Part shown: in pieces, positions 24,311 to 33,254 of the stretch
Layout of the letters: each line of letters opens with the position of its first letter
Numbering within the stretch: position 1 is the first letter of the stretch
Origin: Hoyosella rhizosphaerae
Lineage (GTDB): Bacteria; Actinomycetota; Actinomycetes; Mycobacteriales; Mycobacteriaceae
NCBI RefSeq assembly: GCF_014643175.1
Contig: NZ_BMJH01000003.1
Coordinates: 434,001 to 498,000 of the forward strand
DNA: 64,000 bases
Direction of reading: 5' to 3'
Notes under the pieces: generated by a model
Seen by the model: the letters and a program-made list of their open reading frames with translations, nothing else
Told to the model about the DNA's origin: nothing
Database searches by the model: none
Translations under genes and position numbers: made by a program

Positions 24311-25935
24311 GCTCGCACCTCCACGACGTTGTCTGCAGCCGCGACGATGTGCGGATGATGTGCCACAACGATGACGGTCGCACCTGCGTGGGCTCGGCGC
24401 TTCAGTTCGTCGAGCACCTGGGTGGCTGAGGTGTGATCAAGGTGCGCGGTGGGTTCATCGAGAATAATCACGGCTGCGTCTCGCGCCAGCGCCCGAGTCA
24501 GCGCGAGCCGTTGCCTCTGCCCGAGCGACAGTCCTGCCCCGCCGGAGCCCAGAATGGTGTTGAGGCCGTGCTTCGCGTCCTTAATTACTTCGTCAAAACC
24601 TGTTTTTCGGGCGGCCGAGTCAATGTTGTCGAGCGGACCTGCGAGTTCGAGGTTGAACTTGATAGTGCCTGGTAACAAAACTGGTTTTTGCGGCACCCAC
24701 GCTACGGTCCGCCACCATGCCTCATGGTCGACATCCGCTATGTCTGTGCCGTCAATCGTGACAGTGCCTTCGGACGGGGAAACAAGCCCGAGGATGGCAT
24801 GCAGCGCGGAGGTTTTGCCCACCCCGTTTGGGCCGGTCATCACGGTGAATGTTCCTGGTGCGAATTCGGCCGACAGCTGGTGCGGTGCGTGTCCCCCTCG
24901 CGCTTCGAGGCTCATGTCCGTGAGGCGAATGGTCTGCGGTCCAGACCCCACAATTGCCGTTGCGGTCGTCTCATCCGCGGGGTCGGTGATCAAGGAAATC
25001 GCCTTGTCTGCGGCTTCCACTCCGTCTTCTGCGGCATGAAACTGCGTGCCAATCATCCGCAGCGGCAGATAGGCCTCGGCAGCGAGGATGAGTGCAACAA
25101 GTCCAGGCGCGAGTTCCATGTGCCCGTAGACGAGGCGTAAGCCGACACTCACAGCAACGAGCGCGACACATAAAGTGGCCAGCATTTCGAGTACCAGTGA
25201 GGACAAAAATGCGATCCTCAGCGACTCCATCGTTGTCTTCCGGTGGCTGTCTCCGAGCCGGTGCACACTCTCGGCCTGCCCCGCTTCCCTGCCGAGCGTC
25301 CGCAATGTTGGTAGGCCCGCGATCAGGTCCAGAACCTGGGCTGACAGTTGAGACATGGTTCGCAACTTCGCACGTGCCCGACCTTGCGTCAGCAGTCCGA
25401 TCAGAACCATGAAGATCGGTATCAACGGCAACGTGAAGAAAATGATCAACCCGGATGTGAGGTCGTAGAGCGTGATGACAATGAGCACGGTCGGTGTCAC
25501 CACGGCAGCGAGCGCAAGGGTGGGTAAGAAGCCGGTGAGGTAGGGGCCAAGTCCGTCGAGGCCGCGGGTCACTATCGCTGCGGCATCATCGCGCACGGCT
25601 GCGCGTCGGCGCGGGGACATCGCAGCGACCGATGCCGTGACGTCCTGTTTGAGGCCAGCTATCACGGCGTAGGCGCTGCGGTGCGCATAGCGGGTGTGCA
25701 ACCAGCTTGCGCCGACACGGACCGCCACGGCTGCGGCGAGCACGATAATTTCGGCGGTCCAGGCTTGCGGTGTTCGCATTGCCGGTTCGGTGGCGACACC
25801 TGCGACGATGGTGGCGATCATCACCGCCATCACGACAACCGCCGCTGCCGTGACGACACCCATCACGACCGTCAGCACCAAATAGGGCCGGACCGGTCGA
25901 GATAGGTGCCACAGGCGTGGGTCAAACGGCTTCAC
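24307..25935 (-). CDS. cydD: Heterodimeric ABC exporter subunit CydD
   Basis: A 542-residue half-transporter. The membrane domain (1-320) is followed by an ATPase with Walker A GPNGVGKTS, signature LSLGQRQRLALTRA and Walker B VIILDEPTAHLDHTS. In some mycobacteria CydD and CydC are each annotated the same way, in the same order. Start GTG 25935 overlaps the cydB stop. It partners with CydC to allow heme insertion into cytochrome bd. Confidence 0.93.
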   Translation of the reverse strand: MKPFDPRLWHLSRPVRPYLVLTVVMGVVTAAAVVVMAVMIATIVAGVATEPAMRTPQAWTAEIIVLAAAVAVRVGASWLHTRYAHRSAYAVIAGLKQDVTASVAAMSPRRRAAVRDDAAAIVTRGLDGLGPYLTGFLPTLALAAVVTPTVLIVITLYDLTSGLIIFFTLPLIPIFMVLIGLLTQGRARAKLRTMSQLSAQVLDLIAGLPTLRTLGREAGQAESVHRLGDSHRKTTMESLRIAFLSSLVLEMLATLCVALVAVSVGLRLVYGHMELAPGLVALILAAEAYLPLRMIGTQFHAAEDGVEAADKAISLITDPADETTATAIVGSGPQTIRLTDMSLEARGGHAPHQLSAEFAPGTFTVMTGPNGVGKTSALHAILGLVSPSEGTVTIDGTDIADVDHEAWWRTVAWVPQKPVLLPGTIKFNLELAGPLDNIDSAARKTGFDEVIKDAKHGLNTILGSGGAGLSLGQRQRLALTRALARDAAVIILDEPTAHLDHTSATQVLDELKRRAHAGATVIVVAHHPHIVAAADNVVEVRA

Positions 25936-26972
25936 TTACGCCTCGTCGTCTTCAGCCCAATGGAGTCGGGGATGTGATCCACCGTGATGCGTTGGCGGAA
26001 CACCCAGTACGTCCACCCTTGATAGATCATGACGACTGGTGCGAGGAACGCCGCCGCCCACGTCAGTACTGTCAAGGTGTATGGCGACGATGCAGCTCCT
26101 TCGACGGTGAGGCTCCACTCGGGATTCAGCGATGATGGCATTACGTCGGGGAACAACGACCCGAACAGAAGTGCGGTGGCGGCAGCGACTGTGATGAACG
26201 TGGCAATGAAGGCCTTTCCTTCGCGTTGCTTCGCCGTCATCACCACTGTCACCGCGAGGCCCACAGCAGCTATCGCAGTGAAAATCCAGGTGAGGTTGGA
26301 GCCGTACGCAAGTTGGGTCCACATCGCGAATGTCCCGGCCACCACGAGCGCGATGGGCGCCAACCGCGTTGCAGTGGTGACAGCGTCCGCGCGCACCTCT
26401 CCCCCAGTTTTCAGCGCGATAAACACTGCTCCGTGGAGGGCGAACAGAAGCGCGGTAGTGATGCCACCGAGGACGGCGTACGGGCTAAAGAAGTCCGCCC
26501 AGACGCTCACTATTTGCTTGTTCTCATCAATCTGCGTGCCACTTACTACCGCAGCGAAAATCATGCCCCACAGAATTGCGGGGATCCAGGATCCCACGAC
26601 AATTCCGATGTCACAGCGGGCCCGCCACTGTACGTCGTCGATCTTGCCGCGAAATTCGATGGCGACGGCGCGGAAGATCAGTGCGATCAGGATCAACAGC
26701 AACGGTAGGTAGAAGCCCGAAAACAAGGTCGCATACCAGTCGGGGAAGGCGGCGAACAGTGCACCACCAGCGGTGATCAGCCACACTTCGTTCCCGTCCC
26801 AGAAGGGGCCGATTGTGTTCAGCGTGGTGCGTCGACGTTTGTCCGCGTTCATCCGCGACTTGCGGCCCAGAAATGGCATCAGCATTCCTACGCCAAAGTC
26901 GAACCCTTCGAGGACAAAATATCCCAGGAACAGGAACGCGATGAGAATGAACCACAGAGTCGTTAGCTCCAT
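25932..26972 (-). CDS. cydB: Cytochrome bd quinol oxidase subunit II
   Basis: A 346-residue membrane protein with eight or nine helices. It has FVLEGFDFGVGMLMPFLGR (the CydB signature, in parts), TIGPFWDGNEVWLITAGGALFAAFP and RAVAIEFRGK. It forms the second subunit of the high-affinity bd oxidase. An AGGAG site lies 8 bases before ATG 26972. It is 15 bases downstream of cydA and overlaps cydD. Confidence 0.96.
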   Translation of the reverse strand: MELTTLWFILIAFLFLGYFVLEGFDFGVGMLMPFLGRKSRMNADKRRRTTLNTIGPFWDGNEVWLITAGGALFAAFPDWYATLFSGFYLPLLLILIALIFRAVAIEFRGKIDDVQWRARCDIGIVVGSWIPAILWGMIFAAVVSGTQIDENKQIVSVWADFFSPYAVLGGITTALLFALHGAVFIALKTGGEVRADAVTTATRLAPIALVVAGTFAMWTQLAYGSNLTWIFTAIAAVGLAVTVVMTAKQREGKAFIATFITVAAATALLFGSLFPDVMPSSLNPEWSLTVEGAASSPYTLTVLTWAAAFLAPVVMIYQGWTYWVFRQRITVDHIPDSIGLKTTRRK

Positions 26973-26987
26973 CGTGAGGCTCCTGTT

Positions 26988-28502
26988 CTAGTAGGCGAAC
27001 GACAACGGCTTTACTGCGCTGTCCTCGTCATCGGATTCGTCGGGGGCGTGCGGGTGCTTGTCGTGCTCGAGCGGTCCTTCGCGCACGTAACGCCTAATGA
27101 GGTAGAACCACACCATCGCTAGTGCTCCGTATACGAGGGTGAAGGTGGCGAGCGAGAACAACACCAGTCCTGCAGAGTGATTCGATACGGCGTCCGCTGT
27201 CATCAGTCGCACCTGGTCCACGCCAGTCAAGTTGGGAACGACAACCCATGGCTGACGCCCCATTTCGGTGAAGATCCAGCCGAAACTGTTGGCAAGGAAC
27301 GGGGTTGGGATGGCGATGATGGACAGCTTTGCGTACCAATCTTGATCTGGTACGCGTCCGCGCCTGGTAACCCAGAGGCCAGCGGCGGCAAGGATTGCGG
27401 ATCCTGCTGCCAGGCCGATCATGAGACGGAATGACCAGTACGTTACGAAGAGGTTCGGGCGGTAGTCCGCTTCCCCGTAGCGTTCTGTGTACATTTCCTG
27501 GAGGTCGTTGACGCCCATGAGTTCTGCGTTGAAGTCGTTTGTGGCGAGGAACGATGTGAGTCCTGGGATGGCGAGGATGTGGCGTACGCCTTCACAGTCG
27601 TTGTTGTGATCTCCGATGGAGAGCAGCGAAAATTCTGCGCCTCTTTCGGTATCGCACAATGCCTCTGCCGAGGCCATCTTCATTGGTTGTTGCTCAAACA
27701 TGAGCTTGGCTTGGATGTCGCCGGTAATTCCCAGCGCAATGCCCGAGCCGATCATCAACACGAGCGAGATTCGGGTGATGGGCCGCCACATTGTGCGAGC
27801 TTCTTCGCGCAGTTCCTCTGCTTCGGCTTCGGTGTCGGCGTTCGCCGCTTGCTTCATTCGACGAACCATCCACCAACCTCCGACGCCTGCGACAAAGGTT
27901 GCCGCGGTGAGGAAGCTGCCCGCGATGGTGTGTGGGAAGGCCGCGAGCGCTGTGGGGTTGGTAAGCAACTCCCAGATGCTCGACAGTTCGGCACGGCCGG
28001 TTTCCTCGTTGTATACGGCGCCGACGGGGTGCTGCATGAATGAGTTGGCGACGATGATGAAGTAGGCCGAAGCGTTAACACCGATTGCGACCAGCCAGAT
28101 GGTGGCGAGGTGGACAAGTTGGGGTAACCGCCACCAGCCGAAGATCCACAGGCCGAGGAAGGTTGATTCGATGAAGAACGCGGCTAGCCCTTCCAGTGCG
28201 AGGGGCGCTCCGAATACGTCGCCGATGAACCGGGAGTATTCACTCCAGTTCATGCCGAACTGAAACTCTTGCACTATGCCGGTGACAATGCCGAGGGCAA
28301 AGTTGATGAGAAATAGCTTGCCGAAGAATTTGGTGAGTCGGTACCACTCGTCTTTTTTGGTGATGACCCACATTGTTTGCATGAGCGCAACGAGTGGTGC
28401 CAGGCCGATTGTGAGTGGGACGAAGATGAAGTGGTAGACGGTGGTCACTCCGAATTGCCAGCGGGCAACGTCGAGTGCGTCGAGCGAGTCGAGTCCGAAC
28501 AC
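26988..28502 (-). CDS. cydA: Cytochrome bd quinol oxidase subunit I
   Basis: A 504-residue membrane protein that oxidises quinol and reduces oxygen at low oxygen tension. It has RWQFGVTTVYHFIFVPLTIG with heme ligand His24, GMNWSEYSRFIGDVFG, the heme b558 His in FPHTIAGSF, and the signature GWIFTEMGRQPWVV. The Q-loop is short, as usual in actinobacteria. A hydrophilic tail rich in Asp and Glu ends the protein. GTG 28502 is chosen over TTG 28514 because TTTGGAG lies at the right distance. Repeated TACTAC/GTAGTA elements lie 60-100 bases upstream. Confidence 0.95.
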   Translation of the reverse strand: MFGLDSLDALDVARWQFGVTTVYHFIFVPLTIGLAPLVALMQTMWVITKKDEWYRLTKFFGKLFLINFALGIVTGIVQEFQFGMNWSEYSRFIGDVFGAPLALEGLAAFFIESTFLGLWIFGWWRLPQLVHLATIWLVAIGVNASAYFIIVANSFMQHPVGAVYNEETGRAELSSIWELLTNPTALAAFPHTIAGSFLTAATFVAGVGGWWMVRRMKQAANADTEAEAEELREEARTMWRPITRISLVLMIGSGIALGITGDIQAKLMFEQQPMKMASAEALCDTERGAEFSLLSIGDHNNDCEGVRHILAIPGLTSFLATNDFNAELMGVNDLQEMYTERYGEADYRPNLFVTYWSFRLMIGLAAGSAILAAAGLWVTRRGRVPDQDWYAKLSIIAIPTPFLANSFGWIFTEMGRQPWVVVPNLTGVDQVRLMTADAVSNHSAGLVLFSLATFTLVYGALAMVWFYLIRRYVREGPLEHDKHPHAPDESDDEDSAVKPLSFAY

Positions 28503-28560
28503 GAGGTGCTCCAAACTGAGGCGACGTTGCCTCGCCGGATGTGCGTTTTACTACGCCGAG

Positions 28561-28604
28561 TACTACTACATACCGTACTACTACATCTGGTAGTAACTAC
28601 TACC
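28561..28604 (-). promoter_or_regulatory. BlaI/MecI-like dyads and direct repeats upstream of cydA
   Basis: TACTAC-N5-GTAGTA (28579-28595) overlaps GGTAGTA-AC-TACTACC (28589-28604), and a 15-base direct repeat TACTACTACAT+4 (from 28561 and 28576) precedes them. BlaI/MecI/CopY winged-helix repressors bind such TACTACA/TGTAGTA dyads. No blaI gene is in the window. The site sits in the cydA promoter region. Confidence 0.55.
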
Positions 28605-28649
28605 CCGCGTCGTAGACCTTCGTCACACTCCGGCGCGACCCCCTGCCCC

Positions 28650-28691
28650 GTCACACCGGGCTAGTCACACCGGGCTAGTCACACTGGGCTA
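28650..28691. repeat. 14-base tandem repeat, three copies, over the pabC stop codon
   Basis: Unit GTCACACCGGGCTA at 28650, 28664 and 28678 (the third copy has one change). Each copy carries CTA, a TAG on the minus strand; the third copy contains the actual stop codon of the lyase gene. It looks like a recent slippage duplication. Confidence 0.85.
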
Positions 28692-29543
28692 GTCGCGCTC
28701 GACCGCCCTTTCCACCAGCCGGGCGAAATCAGATTCACCAGCTGGCGTCGGCATCCGCAACCCATTCACACTGGTAATCCGGGCACTCAAAGTCACACTC
28801 GACAGCATCCACGCCCCGTCAGCATTCAACAGATCCACCACCGTCAACGGCTTGTACGCAGTCGTAAAGCCATACTGGTCAGCAATATCAAATACCGCCC
28901 GCTGGGTGGTACTCGGCAAAATGCCAAGCTCCGCAGGAGGGGTGGCAAGTTCGCCGTCACGCAGAACCACGACCGCAGCGCGCGGGCCTTCGAGCAAGTA
29001 CCCATCAGAGCTGACAAAAACGGCATCGTCCGCGCCGTTGTCATTCGCATACCGCACCGCGGCCATGTTGACCGCATACGACAGCGTCTTAGCCCCCAGC
29101 AGAAGCCACGGCGCAAACTCCGCCAGGTCGCTTGCATAACCGCGCTCCAAGGTCAGAACACTGACCCCGCTCGCTCGCGCCTGCAACATCCGATGCGCCA
29201 GTGGAGTAACAAGAACATACGCGGTTGTCGCACTGCCCGCGTTTTCTCGTCCCCGGGCATACACCAGGCGCAAAACGCCCTCGCGGCGGTTGCCCCACCG
29301 CTGAACAGCCATGGCAATCGCATCGCGCCAGTCGGCGGCTTCCACATGAGGGAGGTCCAACAGTTTGGCCGAGTTTTCCAAGCGACTTAGATGCGCCGCA
29401 AGGTTGCACACTTTCCCATGCCTCACGAGGAGAGTTTCGAACACGCCATCACCACGGAGCGCAGCGAGATTATCAGCGTGAAGGATGGGAGTATCCGCAT
29501 CACACAGTTCGCAATCGAGTGTTACCAATACCTGCTCAGCCAT
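28689..29543 (-). CDS. pabC: Aminodeoxychorismate lyase-like class IV aminotransferase
   Basis: A 284-residue PLP protein of fold type IV. It has RGDGVFETLLVR at the N-terminus, the PLP-lysine region LLGAKTLSYAVNMAA (Lys), DDAVFVSSDGYLLEGPRAAV and the phosphate loop GILPSTTQ. The M. tuberculosis homologue at this position makes p-aminobenzoate for folate; D-amino acid or branched-chain transamination is the alternative. ATG 29543 is chosen by homology to the typical N-terminus. The gene is divergent from ygfZ. Confidence 0.85.
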   Translation of the reverse strand: MAEQVLVTLDCELCDADTPILHADNLAALRGDGVFETLLVRHGKVCNLAAHLSRLENSAKLLDLPHVEAADWRDAIAMAVQRWGNRREGVLRLVYARGRENAGSATTAYVLVTPLAHRMLQARASGVSVLTLERGYASDLAEFAPWLLLGAKTLSYAVNMAAVRYANDNGADDAVFVSSDGYLLEGPRAAVVVLRDGELATPPAELGILPSTTQRAVFDIADQYGFTTAYKPLTVVDLLNADGAWMLSSVTLSARITSVNGLRMPTPAGESDFARLVERAVERD

Positions 29544-29572
29544 ACCGTGCAGCGTATTATCCGATCCGGCCG

Positions 29573-29578
29573 TACGAT
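29573..29578 (+). promoter_or_regulatory. -10 box of ygfZ (leaderless)
   Basis: TACGAT ends 7 bases before GTG 29586, which decides the start of ygfZ. Confidence 0.5.
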
Positions 29579-29585
29579 TGGTGAC

Positions 29586-30746
29586 GTGGCCGTAGATAAT
29601 GTTTCTGATACTCCGAGTTCCCCTCAGCCCCCAAACACCACACAACCTGCACTGACGTACATGAGCCCTTTACTCGTTTCACCTGGGGCTGTCCGTCCAC
29701 CAGAGGGGCTTCCAGACAGCGGAGTCGCATGGCATTTCGGTGACCCATTCCCCGAGCAACGCGCGACCACGCAGGCCGCAGCCATAGTCGACCGCTCACA
29801 CCGCGGAGTGCTCACTGTCACCGGCCCGGAACGCCTCACTTGGCTGCACTCGCTGACGAGCCAACACTTCACCGAACTCAAGGACGGCGAGTCGACAGAA
29901 AGCCTGCTCCTCGACGTCAATGGCAGAATCGAACAGCACTTTGTTGCTACCGAACTCGACGGCACAGTATGGATTGACACCGAGGCCGAAAAAATCGACT
30001 CGCTCCTGGCCTTCCTCACCAAGATGATCTTCTGGTCAAAAGTAGAGGTCAACGCCGTTCCGTATGCCGTACTCACACTGCTCGGCCCTGAAGTCCCACA
30101 GCACGATGTACCCGCACCTCAACTGGGCGAAGCGGTAGCGCTGCCTGACGGCGGACTCGCACGAAAACTCGCCTGGCCAAGTGAGCATCGGTGGGACCTC
30201 CTCGTTCCACGCGACCAACTAACCCAGTGGTGGGCAACCGCTACCGACTCCGGGATTCGCCCCGTAGGAACCTGGGCATTCGAAGCACTGCGGGTAGCAG
30301 GGCTACGTCCTCGCATAGGGATCGACACGGACGACCGCACAATCCCCCACGAAGCCCGCTGGATCGGGGGCACTGCCGAGCACGGCGCGGTACATCTCAA
30401 CAAGGGGTGTTACCGGGGACAAGAAACTGTCGCCCGAGTGCACAACCTAGGCAAGCCTCCACGCCACCTTGTACTGCTACACCTCGATGGGTCAGCCGAA
30501 GAGCGCCCCGAAACCGGCGATCCCGTGCTCGCCAATGGTCGCACCGTCGGTCGTATCGGCACCGTCGTAGACCACTTCGAAGACGGTGTCATCGCCCTCG
30601 CTCTAGTGAAGCGTTCCATAACAACAGACACCCCCCTCGCTGCCGCGAAAGACACCATCGCCGCATCGATCGACCCAGATTCGGTACCCAACTACGACGT
30701 CGTGCAGGCCGGACGTGCGGCGGTGGAACGGCTGCGGCAAAGGTGA
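29586..30746 (+). CDS. ygfZ: Folate-binding YgfZ/GcvT-like protein
   Basis: A 386-residue protein with the tetrahydrofolate-binding fold of aminomethyltransferases. It has VDRSHRGVLTVTGPERLTWLHSLTSQ and the YgfZ signature KGCYRGQETVARVHNLGKPP with its conserved Cys. YgfZ supports iron-sulfur cluster enzymes such as MiaB. Start GTG 29586 is chosen from the leaderless -10 spacing; ATG 29661 (MSPLLVSPG) is the alternative and matches where homology starts. It is translationally coupled to the asparaginase gene (GTGA) and divergent from pabC. Confidence 0.88.
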   Translation: MAVDNVSDTPSSPQPPNTTQPALTYMSPLLVSPGAVRPPEGLPDSGVAWHFGDPFPEQRATTQAAAIVDRSHRGVLTVTGPERLTWLHSLTSQHFTELKDGESTESLLLDVNGRIEQHFVATELDGTVWIDTEAEKIDSLLAFLTKMIFWSKVEVNAVPYAVLTLLGPEVPQHDVPAPQLGEAVALPDGGLARKLAWPSEHRWDLLVPRDQLTQWWATATDSGIRPVGTWAFEALRVAGLRPRIGIDTDDRTIPHEARWIGGTAEHGAVHLNKGCYRGQETVARVHNLGKPPRHLVLLHLDGSAEERPETGDPVLANGRTVGRIGTVVDHFEDGVIALALVKRSITTDTPLAAAKDTIAASIDPDSVPNYDVVQAGRAAVERLRQR

Positions 30747-31699
30747 CGCGCTTTGTTCCGCTCGTTGAGGTCATCCGCTCGGGCTTTGTTGAATGCGTGC
30801 ACTACGGCGCGTTTGTAGTACTTGCGCCAGATGGAAGCGTCATCGATTCAGCCGGTGATGTGACGGGACCGATCTACCCGCGATCATCAAACAAGCCACT
30901 CCAGTCAGTGGGGTTGTTGCGGGCAGGCTATTTCCCCTCCACGAGCGCCCACCTGGCATTGGCTACTGCGTCGCACTGTTCCGAACCCGAACACATCGCC
31001 ACGATCCGCGACATGCTCGCCGAGGCAGAGCTAGAAGAAAACTACCTACTGTGCCCGCCGGACCTGCCGTGGAATGAACGAGCCAGAGCCGAAGTTCTGC
31101 TCGGCGATAATGCGGCGCGCAAGATCTTTATGAACTGCTCCGGTAAGCACGCCGCGATGCTCACCGTCTGCCTCACCAACAAGTGGCCTATCGACAACTA
31201 CCTTGACCCCGACCACCCACTGCAGAAACTGCTCGCGGAAACGATTGTTGAACTCGCTGGGGAACCTGAGCACCCGCGCGGCGTTGACGGATGCGGCTTA
31301 CCCATCATTCCGTTGTCCCTGACCGGGCTAGCTCGAGCATTCGCACGCCTGACAACCGCGAGCCCGGAAACGCACGAACGTCGCGTGGCCGATGCGGTGC
31401 GACAACATCCCACATTGGTGTCAGGTACAGCGATGCCCGATGCGGTCTCCATGCAAACTGTTCCCGGCCTGCTCTGTAAGTCAGGAGCAGATGGCGTGTT
31501 TGCCGGAGCATTGCCAGACGGGTCCGCGGTTGCGTTCAAAATCGCTGACGGGCACGACAGGCCACGGCTCCCCCTAGTCGCTGAGTTGCTGAGCAAAATT
31601 GGCGCCACCGGCTTGGAAAATTTGCCCGCATCACCGATACTTGGCGGGAGTCACAAAGTTGGTGAAGTGCGCGCAATACCCACAACGCCAATGCGCTGA
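30743..31699 (+). CDS. Type II (Rhizobium etli-type) L-asparaginase
   Basis: A 318-residue protein of the Asparaginase_II family, unrelated to E. coli AnsB. The residues known from the R. etli enzyme are in place: S-x-x-K in RSSNKP (S48, K51), the TASH serine (S77), C-x-x-K in NCSGKH (C132, K135), and D-x-C in VDGCGLP (D182, C184). It should hydrolyse asparagine to aspartate and ammonia. GTG 30743 overlaps the ygfZ stop. I do not recall this gene at the same place in M. tuberculosis. Confidence 0.88.
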   Translation: MTRFVPLVEVIRSGFVECVHYGAFVVLAPDGSVIDSAGDVTGPIYPRSSNKPLQSVGLLRAGYFPSTSAHLALATASHCSEPEHIATIRDMLAEAELEENYLLCPPDLPWNERARAEVLLGDNAARKIFMNCSGKHAAMLTVCLTNKWPIDNYLDPDHPLQKLLAETIVELAGEPEHPRGVDGCGLPIIPLSLTGLARAFARLTTASPETHERRVADAVRQHPTLVSGTAMPDAVSMQTVPGLLCKSGADGVFAGALPDGSAVAFKIADGHDRPRLPLVAELLSKIGATGLENLPASPILGGSHKVGEVRAIPTTPMR

Positions 31700-31874
31700 C
31701 CTGTTTGTTTTCGAACTACCACTGCTATGCAAAATAGCCGTCAACCGCGTTTGATGACGTCGTTGCGGCATAATTGCGCTTATCGCGGTAGAGTATGTGC
31801 CAGGAAGAAACATCAGACACGAACGGGGTCGCCAAATCCCCAGGCCACCCCGACATCGCGCGAGGGGGTCAGCC

Positions 31875-32084
31875 ATGGGCCGCGGCCGGGCGAAGGCGAA
31901 GCAGACCAAGGTTGCACGGGCATTAAAGTACAGCTCACCGAACACCGACTTCGAGCGGCTTCAGCAAGAGCTGTCGGGAGCGACGTCGCATCCGCGACAT
32001 GACGATTCGCTGACCGACGATCCGTATGAACCGGATTACTCGCGCTGGGTCGACGATGACGACTATCAGAGCTGGAGCCGCTGA
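31875..32084 (+). CDS. DUF3073 small protein
   Basis: A 69-residue actinobacterial protein. It begins MGRGRAKAKQTKVARALKYS, a basic stretch followed by SPNTDFERLQQEL, and ends in a very acidic and aromatic tail (DDPYEPDYSRWVDDDDYQSW). The basic head and acidic tail are the family pattern; the function is unknown. GAGGGGG precedes the ATG. It is convergent with purM as in mycobacteria, with a shared terminator between them. Confidence 0.92.
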   Translation: MGRGRAKAKQTKVARALKYSSPNTDFERLQQELSGATSHPRHDDSLTDDPYEPDYSRWVDDDDYQSWSR

Positions 32085-32105
32085 GCGACCACGCTTCAAA
32101 TCAAG

Positions 32106-32138
32106 AAGAGGCGGGGCACACATTGTGCCCCGCCTCTT
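32106..32138. terminator. Terminator between DUF3073 gene and purM
   Basis: AAGAGGCGGGGCACA and its full complement form a 15-bp stem with loop CAT. TGCTTTGC follows on the plus strand and TTGATTTG on the minus, so it can serve both convergent genes. Confidence 0.85.
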
Positions 32139-32165
32139 GCTTTGCCTCCGGTCAGGAGGCCAGGA

Positions 32166-33254
32166 TCAGAATCGTGGATGTTCACCCACGAGAACCGCGC
32201 GCACGTTCTCATCAGTGTTCAATTCGTTCGACTTTCGAACCGAACCGAGCGTCCAGCAATCAATGTGACGAGCTGTCAAAACCGCGAGCGCACGGTCGAC
32301 GTCCTCAGGCGCAACAACGGCGACCATTCCCACACCCATATTGAACGTGCGGGACATTTCAGCAGCAGCAACCTTGCCACGCTGCGCAATGAGCCGGAAG
32401 ATCGGCGCCGGGCTCCACGTCCCCCGGTCCAGTTCAGCCACGAGGCCGCGCGGCATCACCCGCGAGAGGTTCTCGGCTAGCCCACCGCCGGTGACGTGGC
32501 AGAACGTCCGTACGTCAGTTTCCGCCGCCACAGCGAGGCAATCTTTCGCATAGATGCGGGTCGGCTCCAGGAGTTCCTCACCCAATGTGCGGCCAAACTC
32601 CTCGACGTGCGCTTCCAACGACATGCGGTTGATCTCCAGCAGGACATTGCGCGCCAGGGAGTAACCGTTTGAATGCAGGCCAGACGATGCCATACCAATG
32701 ACAACATCGCCGGGGCGAACCTTGTCAGGGCTGAGCACAGAATCCGCTTCAACAACACCCACACCGGTGGCGGAGATGTCGTAGTCGGACTCCCCCATCA
32801 TCCCCGGGTGCTCGGCTGTTTCCCCGCCAAGCAATGCGCATCCAGCTTGGACACACCCTTCAGCGATGCCCGACACAATGGCAGCGACTTTTTCTGGGAA
32901 TACTTTGCCCACCGCGATGTAGTCCTGCAGAAAGAGCGGTTCGGCTCCACAAACCACAAGGTCGTCCACCACCATAGCGACAAGGTCCACACCTACGGTG
33001 TCGTGCTTATCCATCGCTTGGGCGATTGCCAACTTGGTCCCCACGCCGTCCGTTGAGGCAGCAAGGAGTGGGTCCTTGTAGTTGTTCTTCAGCGCGAACA
33101 GTCCGGCGAATCCGCCGAGACCACCCACCACTTCTGGCCTGGTCGCACGACGTGCGTGAGGTTTGAACAGTTCCACTGCTTTGTCACCGGCGTCGATATC
33201 GACACCAGCTGCGGCATAGGATGCCCCGGCAGTCGGGGTGTTGTCGTCGATCAT
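32166..33254 (-). CDS. purM: Phosphoribosylformylglycinamidine cyclo-ligase PurM
   Basis: A 362-residue enzyme that makes AIR from FGAM with ATP, step 5 of purine synthesis. Motifs: AGVDIDAGDKAVELFK, the DGVGTKLAIAQAM catalytic loop, DLVVCGAEPLFLQDYIAVG, GCALLGGETAEHPGMM and HVTGGGLAENLSRVMP. It is downstream of purF on the same strand, with an SDR gene in between. The ribosome site is weak. Confidence 0.96.
   Translation of the reverse strand: MIDDNTPTAGASYAAAGVDIDAGDKAVELFKPHARRATRPEVVGGLGGFAGLFALKNNYKDPLLAASTDGVGTKLAIAQAMDKHDTVGVDLVAMVVDDLVVCGAEPLFLQDYIAVGKVFPEKVAAIVSGIAEGCVQAGCALLGGETAEHPGMMGESDYDISATGVGVVEADSVLSPDKVRPGDVVIGMASSGLHSNGYSLARNVLLEINRMSLEAHVEEFGRTLGEELLEPTRIYAKDCLAVAAETDVRTFCHVTGGGLAENLSRVMPRGLVAELDRGTWSPAPIFRLIAQRGKVAAAEMSRTFNMGVGMVAVVAPEDVDRALAVLTARHIDCWTLGSVRKSNELNTDENVRAVLVGEHPRF

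Noticed and set aside
28561-28691. Short repeats upstream of cydA as a CRISPR array
   Set aside because: Units of 14-15 bases in direct tandem with no spacers, and no cas genes; they are an operator cluster and a slippage repeat.
30191-30742. N-terminal extension of the asparaginase frame into ygfZ
   Set aside because: The extension lies wholly inside ygfZ and is Arg/His-rich noise; homology starts at GTG 30743.
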